From contig NC_135773.1 of assembly GCF_028453695.1 (NCBI RefSeq), forward strand, positions 12,090,001-12,154,000: a DNA stretch of 64,000 bases, in the 5' to 3' direction. The position numbers were made by a program, and so were the translations under genes. Source of the DNA: Augochlora pura. Lineage: Eukaryota; Arthropoda; Insecta; Hymenoptera; Halictidae. Numbering within the stretch: the first letter of the stretch is position 1; each line of letters opens with the position of its first letter. The notes under the pieces were generated by a model. It ran no database searches. It was not told where the DNA came from and saw only the letters and a program-made list of their open reading frames with translations. Shown piece after piece: positions 57,707 through 64,000 of the stretch.

Positions 57707-58459
57707 CAAAGGACGAGGGAACGTTACACGATTAATCTCGATTATAATCGCTTAATGTGCCTTATCAGAAGGCACGGAACACAGTTTAACATAGTCGTCG
57801 CGAACACGGCGTTCACTCGGCCGCGCGCGCATAGTTACATATTGCGCGCGAGTTGTTACTTTGCTCGTTCCTTCGCGATATTCTTTTAGCTTCTTTGCTG
57901 TCTTTTTTTTTCTTTCTTTCTTTCCTTCGCTCTCTCTCTCTCTCTCTCTCTCTCTTGCTCTCTCTCTCTTTCGCGAGTTGAACTCGGCCAGTTACAGTCG
58001 GCTGAGCCGAGACGAAGAGGGCGAGAGACGGAAGACAGAGCGAGGGAGAGACGGTCATTGGAAATAATCTGCGTGCATTGTCAGATCTGAAAGATCGATC
58101 ATAACGTTCGCTTCCTTATTGCGGAAACCTGTCCATCGGCTGACACGTAAGTCAGAGTTTGCATGTCCGATAGGAAATCGCTCTGTCGGAAGGGCGTGGG
58201 CACTCCTGCGAGCTTCGAAGCCTCGTTGCGCCGAGGTCTTACTGTACTCCCGACCCCGTCGTCGAAAATATGAGACAAAAAGTTTGTCGGAATTTCCGAT
58301 CTCTTTACTCGAGCGTCGTCAAATATTTATGCTGTCATCTACAATATACATTAGCGCTAAATGAAACATTACAAGGTATTAACAATCAACCACTTAATCA
58401 TCTGGATGCAGAAAATACGAAATCAATAGAAAAAAATATAAACTAAGCTCCTTATTGTG
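57707..58459. other. GC-rich island with CT tract, then AT-rich
   Basis: Frames around the CT tract are repeat-derived. GC remains moderate to 58300. Nothing is recognised. Confidence 0.5.
57901..57971 (+). repeat. T8 / (TTTC)n / (CT)n compound microsatellite
   Basis: A T-run, TTTC tetramers, then CT dinucleotides interrupted by TTG and ending CTTTCG. Confidence 0.95.
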
Positions 58460-58677
58460 TTAAACCCCTTGCCGTACTATTTTCATCATAGTAGCAAGGA
58501 TGAGCACTTTTTCTACTGTAATAATTTATTAGAAGGAAAAGGAAGAATATTTATTGCGTCTGTCTATATTTACTTAAATGATTAAATACCGATGACAAGA
58601 GGATAGAATTTTATTCTAAGATATTAATAGAAATCTCTGTGACGAGCCATACTCGTCAAAATGCGGCAAGGGGTTAA
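58460..58677. mobile_element. piggyBac-type MITE (TTAA element F) with subterminal hairpins
   Basis: Left TTAAACCCCTTGCCGTA and, reverse-complemented, right TTAACCCCTTGCCGCA; 218 bp. Just inside each end is a hairpin: TACTAT...ATAGTA on the left and TGACGAG-CCATA-CTCGTCA on the right. Non-coding. Confidence 0.8.
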
Positions 58678-59290
58678 TATCACAAGAATTAATTTAATTT
58701 AATTAAACAGAGTTCAGTACTAATTTAGAAACATATAATAATAATATCAAACTTATATACACATAACAATCATATATTCGTTAAATAAAATGTCTACTTT
58801 AAAACGTTAATAAACAAAGAAATAAATATACTGCTAACAGACTAGCAAAGATAATTTTCCTACGATAATTGGACCCTGAACTGTTCAACGAGCAGACAAA
58901 CATTATTTATTACCAGCGCATATGTCTTCTACGTATTAAGAGCGGTGTTATTTTTAAATAACGAGGCGATCTATGCACGTTCCTTTTTTGGAACGTTTCT
59001 TCCGTTCCGTACCAAGCTCAGTATTTAAATATCTCGCATGTATAATGGATTGCGCAATCCGCGATGCCTTATGTAACCATGCACTGCTCGAGAAAGCGTC
59101 TGCTCGGAATGCGTACAGTGAAAACGTAGACGTGAAGCAGAGAGACCCCGCAGGACAGGATCAAGGATCTGACCGTGGATTCTTTTGGTAAATGTAAACA
59201 TGACTTCCACTCAATCACTTGCCCCGAGTCAAGAAACTTCGCGTTTAATTGCAGAATTTTCGACCCATTGCATAATCGCTCCTGCAGATA
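58678..59290. other. AT-rich then moderate-GC spacer
   Basis: A 72-codon frame at 58973-59191 is unrecognised. The last two bases (TA) form the left flank of the mariner composite. Confidence 0.55.
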
Positions 59291-59712
59291 TTAGGTTGTT
59301 GCATATGAAATGTCGGATTTTTAAGCGCGTATATGAAACTGCATATCTTTTTTCAAAAGCTATTAATTTAATCAAAATGTGCCCCATTTGTTTCAATACA
59401 CTTTTCCCAACGCGAGTTTAATTCATAAATGTCCGTCTTCAAGAAATTCTGATTTTTCGAATTAATAAACTGTAGTATGGAATTTTTCAGACTGTCTCCA
59501 TTTACATACTGTTTAGCCCACAAAAACTACGCATACGTCGTACAAAACAATTGCGAAATTAAATGAAGTAAAATATAATATTTTATAAAATATAGATCTT
59601 TCGCCAAGCGACTTTCGCTATTTTAAACATTTAGGACAGTTTTTACGGGCTAAATAGTACATAGTATTCATACAGGATAAATAGTATATAGTATTCATAT
59701 GCACCAATCTAA
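59291..59712 (-). mobile_element. Internally deleted mariner element (left copy)
   Basis: The left end TTAGGTTGTTGCATATGAAA and the right end, TTAGATTGGTGCATATGAAT when reverse-complemented, are inverted, with TA outside each (59289-59290, 59713-59714). TTAGGTTGGTGC is the terminus of cecropia/Hsmar1-type mariners. It carries a transposase C-terminal coding remnant on the minus strand near its left end, so the left end is the 3' end of the element. At about 420 bp it lacks most of the gene. A 28-bp direct repeat (TAAATAGTAYATAGTATTCATA) lies near the 5' end. Confidence 0.75.
59368..59526 (-). pseudogene. mariner transposase, C-terminal fragment
   Basis: Fifty-two codons read on the minus strand and end in TAA. 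The last part, Arg-Trp-Glu-Lys-Cys-Ile-Glu-Thr-Asn-Gly-Ala-His-Phe-Asp, matches the conserved C-terminus of mariner transposases (R-W-x-K-C-[IV]-x-x-x-G-x-Y-F). A TAG stands immediately upstream. The DNA-binding region and the D,D34D catalytic domain are absent, so this is a non-functional relic of a roughly 350-residue enzyme. The terminal stop is 77 bases from the element end, usual for mariner. Confidence 0.75.
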
Positions 59713-59852
59713 TAAAATGCACTTTATCGCATAAGATAGAAATACTATAAGCCAGAAGATTTATTTCAGATTTCCAGTGGAAGTGGCTTCGGACGGCGGC
59801 GCTCGATGGGCGAGCGTCGCTGTGGACGACGGGTATTGGAGCGCGCAGGATT

Positions 59853-59881
59853 TTGGGCGGATATATCCGCCAGCCGTCCGC
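59853..59881 (+). repeat. 29-bp direct repeat, copy 1, with 16-bp palindrome
   Basis: Identical to 59897-59925 (44-bp spacing). It includes the perfect palindrome GGCGGATATATCCGCC at 59856-59871. Confidence 0.95.
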
Positions 59882-59896
59882 AACGGTAAACACGCT

Positions 59897-59925
59897 TGGG
59901 CGGATATATCCGCCAGCCGTCCGCT
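59897..59925 (+). repeat. 29-bp direct repeat, copy 2, with 16-bp palindrome
   Basis: Identical to 59853-59881. The palindrome GGCGGATATATCCGCC lies at 59900-59915. Confidence 0.95.
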
Positions 59926-60222
59926 AAGGGTCTCTAACGTCCGAGAGGTAGAGGGGAAGTTACGAAAATGTGGTAAAATGCAAGCGCAGAGCTGGTCAAC
60001 ATGCTTCGCGCGGTTTGTAATGGAACAGCCACGCGCCGAGGGCGAATCTACTGGCAACGTAGGAGAGCTGACGTCAGAGAAGAAAAACTCAAGTGTTTAC
60101 GTTTTTCAAGCTAGGGTTCGTTCTATTTCTCTTAATCCCGACATTATTTATGACAGGTCGCTGTCACATTCTTCAGTCGAACAACGTGTAATGACAACAC
60201 TGTCCTAAAACTGCTCGAAATC

Positions 60223-60484
60223 TGCCCGAGCTTTTGCGGCCTAAATAGTATATAAATGAAGACACTCTGAAATATTCCATATCAGAGTTTATTAATTCTA
60301 AAGATCAGAACTTGTTTAAGACAGGCATTTCTGTGTTGATATCTTGTTGAAAAGAATGTAGTAAAGCAGACGGAGCATATTTTGATTAAATCAACAGCTT
60401 TTGAAAAAAGATATAGGCCAGAAAAACTATATATATATTTATATATTTACGTAAACATCCGACATTTCATATGCACCAACATAA
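60223..60484 (+). mobile_element. Mariner 3' end (right copy, inverted relative to left)
   Basis: Homologous to 59291-59530 but in opposite orientation. The right end, reverse-complemented, is TTATGTTGGTGCATATGAAA, followed by TA (60485-60486). Together with the left copy, the 1194-bp unit 59291-60484 has identical-type inverted termini and TA on both sides. Confidence 0.72.
60238..60389 (+). pseudogene. mariner transposase, C-terminal fragment (second copy)
   Basis: Aligns codon for codon with the left fragment: Phe-Ile-Asn-Ser-Lys-Asp-Gln-Asn, Lys-Thr-Gly-Ile and a final Gly-Ala-Tyr-Phe-Asp-stop. It has two in-frame stops and replaced residues where the Arg-Trp pair should be. Non-functional, and more decayed than the left copy. 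Confidence 0.7.
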
Positions 60485-61000
60485 TATATTGCGTATTAAG
60501 AGAGTTTTTATATATTGCATAATAAGAGGGTTTTCTGTATGAAATGCGATCAACTTTCTACAGCATATATTTACGTCGATTATGAGCCAATAAAATCTGT
60601 TACGTAAATATTAAAATTATTCTTTTCGATGGAAAGAAGTTGATGGAATGTTAGTATGCATTTATAACTGTACAGGGATTATAAGAATTTCATACTATAA
60701 ACTATCGAACCCTAAAGACGATTGAGACGTGATGCTTTACAAAAATAAGAAGGTTGATTTCGTTTAAACATTTCGTCATTTTGTTTATAATATACTCTCG
60801 ATGAAAAAAATTCATTTAATCATTTCCTACGAAAGAGTCTTTATAATTCGATAGACCATAAAATAGCAAATGTGACACGTTTATTTCGACTACCATGTTA
60901 CGTTTATTTCTACCACATAACTAACAGCACGCGAAAATGATTAAACAAGAGACGAAATTTCTAATCTTTCAGTTTGTTACAATTTATGAATGAATATGTT
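60485..61000. other. AT-rich spacer
   Basis: ATATTGCGTATTAAGAGAGTTTTT near 60487 recurs about 29 bases on as ATATTGCATAATAAGAGGGTTTT. Otherwise nothing is recognised. Confidence 0.55.
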
Positions 61001-61361
61001 ATTTCGCCTAAAGTCGGCTATCCGCGACCGTTCCGATCAGACCCGGCCTTTCCAATCGCCCGTTTAGGCGAAGCCACGATTTTCGGAACAGTTCGAAGCT
61101 CGCTCCCCGATTCCCGCAAGCCGATCGCGATACTCTCTCTGGGGCCAACCCGCGAAAAGGTTAGGCCGCGAGAAAGTTGACATTCTTCCAATAACAGCGT
61201 TCCCATCGAACGATCCCGCCGCGGCAGATAGACCGCGGCAGACGCTGCCGTTCGTTGCGCGGCAGACAGCGGATCTCTTAATAGGCTGTACATCTTCATG
61301 GCCGTGGAATCACGGAGGGATTATTACCTCGGGTAATGTCAGGTGTGAATGTCAGTGAAAC
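61001..61361. other. GC-rich block, nothing recognised
   Basis: Short overlapping frames only. Confidence 0.5.
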
Positions 61362-61967
61362 ATGCGAAAGCCAATGGCACGGGTTTTCCCGCGCCGCTCG
61401 GGTGTCGCGCACGCCAGAGCGGAGGAAGGTGTCTCGCCCGGGAGAGGCGTCCAGCGCCACGCGCGTGCAATTATGCAAAACCCATATGATTTAATCGTTT
61501 GGCCAGCACGAGGCTGCGGCGTCTCGCGTCGCCTAGACGCGGCGCGGAATCGGGCGGAGAGAGAGTTTCCCCGGTTCCCAAAGGAAACTGGTCGCGAGGC
61601 GGTTTCTGTGCCAGCGAGCGGCCGGAGCCGCGAGAACACGCGTATAAACCGGCCCGTACAAAGGGTATTTGCGTCGATTAGCATTAATACGTCCGACGTC
61701 CAGCTGAGGAGCTGGACTCGATCCTCTCGGGTACCGGAGGCAGCATTCCTCTTCTGGTTCTCTCCGCTCGTGATCCTTCTTTTTTCTCGCTCGCGAGTCG
61801 GCAGACCTACGCTGCCGCACAAAAGAATAAGACACTCGCCGTATTTCGTAATCGTTTATATTTCAGCACGAGAAACGCTCTCTTTGCACGCGCGGGGCGT
61901 GTCGTTTAACTCTTGCACCGCAATTTTTCTCGTTGACTACGTGTTACGTAAAAACGAAAAATATTAG
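61362..61967 (+). CDS. Unrecognised 201-aa ORF in GC-rich island
   Basis: The longest frame of the window with a true ATG. The first 120 residues are very Arg/Ala/Pro-rich without domain features; residues of about 128-142 (Ala-Phe-Leu-Phe-Trp-Phe through Leu-Leu-Phe) form one hydrophobic stretch that could be a membrane segment, and the last quarter is hydrophobic and Ser/Val-rich. A 156-codon antisense frame (61352-61822) overlaps nearly all of it, which argues that GC bias keeps both open. No acceptor or donor pattern stands out. Function unknown. Confidence 0.15.
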   Translation: MRKPMARVFPRRSGVAHARAEEGVSPGRGVQRHARAIMQNPYDLIVWPARGCGVSRRLDAARNRAEREFPRFPKETGREAVSVPASGRSRENTRINRPVQRVFASISINTSDVQLRSWTRSSRVPEAAFLFWFSPLVILLFSRSRVGRPTLPHKRIRHSPYFVIVYISARETLSLHARGVSFNSCTAIFLVDYVLRKNEKY

Positions 61968-62440
61968 CGTAAAAAAAGGAGCACACTAGGTGACAATCAA
62001 TATTTCTGAATCCTTTAATCTAAGCGCTTTCATTCTATCACTTGATATCGTATAATCGTATAAGTAGAAGAAAAGCTGTCTAAAACTAAAGTATGCATTT
62101 ATGCATTATTCCTTGTATGTATATTAAATGCTGCAGCGATTTGACAATTTTTATTTAAATAATTTTTAAATACGACATTGAATAGTTGTACCTTGATCAC
62201 AGCAGTATATATTGTTTCAATTTTACAAGACCCAAGTTCTTACACTTCCGGAAATGAATTACATGTTTTGATGCGTATAGAAAGAATAAATAAATTAAAC
62301 TGCCCCGGTACAATTCTCACGTTGGTTTAATAAAAGTTCGCAGACTTTTTATTAACGCGCACGAAAGTGGGCACGGAAACGCTAAACGCAGACGTTTCTA
62401 TGCAATTAGTTTTCCATTTCCTATTCCACCTATGATTCCA
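61968..62440. other. AT-rich spacer
   Basis: Nothing is recognised. Confidence 0.6.
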
Positions 62441-62790
62441 CCATTTAGTGCATGGTGAAATGGTTTTTACGATCGGATGCTTGCAATCTTCTTTAATTAT
62501 TGCTCTATACCGACCACATCCTGCGACGACAGCGGCAGATGACGACACACGGCAACTGTACGCAACGAGACCGCGACGACGAGCACGGGATCGCCACTCG
62601 TCCACGCCGATGGTTATTTTTTCGTTTCCGCGGCGAGTGTTCTCTGTATGGAAGCGTGCGTGATCATAATTTTGCGAATCGCGCACGGGGAACACGCAGG
62701 AAACGTCCGCGTCCGCGATGTACTATTAAATCTGCCGCGATTTCTCTCGGCGCTCGGATGTAACCCACGCGCTTAGGGGCACCCTCGTCG
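62441..62790. other. GC-rich block
   Basis: Overlapping frames on both strands (a 122-codon minus frame spans 62327-62695); none is recognised. Confidence 0.45.
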
Positions 62791-63241
62791 GCGAGCGCTG
62801 CATTTAAAAACCCATAACTTTGCATTTGAAACACTTCATTTTCTATTATAATTGCATCAAGTTGAAAGCCGTTAATCTTCTATTTAATAAGCAGTCCCAT
62901 ATTTTCTGCGTACACTTTCGTTCTCGGTTAAAATATCTGTTAGCGATTATGAAATTTTCATTAACCCAGCATCGATTTATCTTTCGATTCACTAAACACG
63001 TTTTCTTGGAAGATATCTCTTCTAGATATATGTATTTGTGTTGTTCTCGATGAGAAAATTATTTCAATCGACTTCTGGAGTTAAGTTAAAGAAAATTAAC
63101 AACTTTTAACGTCGAGAAATTGCTTTGTGATAATTAATTTATAAAATCCTTATTTACCCGAATTTTAAGGGATTGGACTGGCTTTTGTCCATATAATTCA
63201 TCGATTTGATTTCAACGAGTTATAATTAGTTTACTAAATTC
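62791..63241. other. AT-rich spacer
   Basis: Nothing is recognised. Confidence 0.6.
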
Positions 63242-63346
63242 GTGTTATTATTAGCAGAGGTTTTAGTCGTTCCTTTTATCATAAATCCAACAAGCAATCG
63301 ACGTCCAATAAAATCGAATGCCACGTCCCCGTTAAACGCTCGCCAG

Positions 63347-63814
63347 CTATCGCTTCGCCATGTTATGTCCCAGTTGCTGCACCATCGACGACGTCATTAT
63401 CGGTTGATCTCTGAGCTCGGTGCATCTTCTTCGTTTCAGAGAGCAACATATGAAAACTGGTGTCCGGTCACGACAAAATATCCTTTCACGCTGAAAGTCG
63501 CAATTAATCAAGAAGTATTTATTGTTGGTGACCTTTACTTTCCAGGTGAATTCTTTCCGGGCGCATAGGTGCCACGGCTGCGTCGGCCATAGCCACGGCA
63601 GATGAAGAAGAATCGCGGCGTGATTGTCGGACAACATCGGCCGACGGAGAGGGCTCGCGCGGGACGAACAAGGACCGCTCGAGGAAAGCTCGAACCTTGA
63701 CGAAGTGCTCATAAATATGTCGGTGCGCGAGAATGCATCAATGGTAGCCAATATGTCTACCGTTGGTTCGCGACAAAGCCGTTTACACGTCGCCGGGACA
63801 CAATGGCATACCAT
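63347..63814 (-). CDS. Unrecognised 155-aa ORF, minus strand
   Basis: An ATG-to-stop minus-strand frame in moderate-GC DNA. It has eleven Cys, including Met-Val-Cys-His-Cys at the start, Arg-Leu-Cys-Arg soon after and Val-Phe-Ile-Cys-Cys near the end, but their spacing fits no zinc-finger or disulfide pattern that I can name. No signal peptide. Two plus-strand frames of 68 and 108 codons overlap it. Unknown; probably chance. Confidence 0.15.
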   Translation of the reverse strand: MVCHCVPATCKRLCREPTVDILATIDAFSRTDIFMSTSSRFELSSSGPCSSRASPLRRPMLSDNHAAILLHLPWLWPTQPWHLCARKEFTWKVKVTNNKYFLINCDFQRERIFCRDRTPVFICCSLKRRRCTELRDQPIMTSSMVQQLGHNMAKR

Positions 63815-64000
63815 CGGGCTCGTTGAATAGCTAATAGTTTATCGATACTCTTCGAGGGGGGACACGCGAAAATCGACTCCTCGACTCACCCGCGGTGTGA
63901 ACGTTCAATGAACGAACTTTATCGGTGCGCACACCCGGCATATGATTTACTCCAGAAAACGTGTTTGCCCAAGCTCGTTACGGAATGCATTAGGTCGACG
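63815..64000. other. Right-edge GC-rich sequence
   Basis: A minus-strand donor-like GCGG|GTGAGTCG lies at about 63884-63895. If real, its exon extends toward or beyond the window edge. Confidence 0.35.

Larger units (their letters stand above)
59713..60222. other. GC-rich core between two inverted mariner ends
   Basis: About 500 bp, much more GC-rich than the flanking mariner arms. It carries two perfect 29-bp repeats with 16-bp palindromes, a TGACGTCA (CRE-type) site at 60069-60076, and an open frame 59777-60208 (GTG start; from ATG at 59980 about 76 codons) with no recognised domain. It could be captured host DNA or part of another element into which the mariner ends inserted. Confidence 0.45.

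Noticed and set aside
61905..61925. TTTAACTCTTGCACCG as a TTAA-element end
   Set aside because: No partner end nearby; chance resemblance or a lone relic.
1..64000. tRNA, 5S, U-snRNA or known insect microRNA genes
   Set aside because: I looked for the tRNA B-box (GGTTCGANTCC) on both strands and for remembered cores of common insect microRNAs and U6; none was found by eye. A covariance-model scan would be the decisive test.

Overview
The window looks like non-coding nuclear DNA of an insect, most likely a hymenopteran (ant or bee). This rests on four observations: GC-rich, CpG-rich islands of 0.3-1.7 kb alternate with AT-rich spacers and CpG is not depleted; there are many (GA)n/(CT)n microsatellites; DNA-transposon relics of the piggyBac, Tc1/mariner, pogo and hAT types are present; and there is no prokaryotic gene structure. 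The species cannot be named from the sequence. I found no tRNA, rRNA, snRNA, CRISPR array or complete recognisable protein-coding gene. The only protein homology I can defend is the C-terminal tail of a mariner transposase, present as two broken copies at 59.4-60.4 kb. The remaining reading frames listed are unrecognised, low-confidence candidates. The region could be intergenic or lie inside a very large intron.

Layout. At 0-9 kb, GC-rich blocks (0.8-1.6, 2.4-3.0 and a 1.7-kb island at 5.0-6.8 kb) hold short repeats, several ATG frames, a dyad next to homeodomain-type sites at 6.8 kb and an exon-like segment at 7.88-8.01 kb. At 9-17 kb there are a piggyBac-type MITE, a hAT MITE with a perfect 8-bp target duplication, a long inverted-repeat element and a CAGGGTGT-ended element. 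At 17-36 kb islands and spacers alternate, with a fresh 112-bp tandem duplication, two more TTAA-type elements, a possible promoter-like island at 23.9-25.5 kb and a cluster of Sox-type sites at 33.6 kb. At 36-46 kb there are two CAGGGTGT elements, two TTAA elements and several tandem repeats, including a 30-bp minisatellite open in three frames. At 46-64 kb there are further islands, a 25-base poly-C tract, TTAA elements at 55.3 and 58.5 kb, a pogo/Tigger MITE and an inverted mariner composite at 59.3-60.5 kb.

Mobile elements dominate the supported content. Seven non-autonomous elements have TTAA at the ends and inverted termini of the type CNSNTTG, which points to one piggyBac-like lineage with subfamilies. 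Three elements end in CAGGGTG flanked by TA. One pogo-type, one hAT-type and one mariner-type composite complete the set. No source transposase is intact here, so all would have been mobilised in trans. The GC-rich islands carry homeodomain-, Hth/Exd- and Sox-type motifs and may be cis-regulatory, but that is inference from motifs alone.
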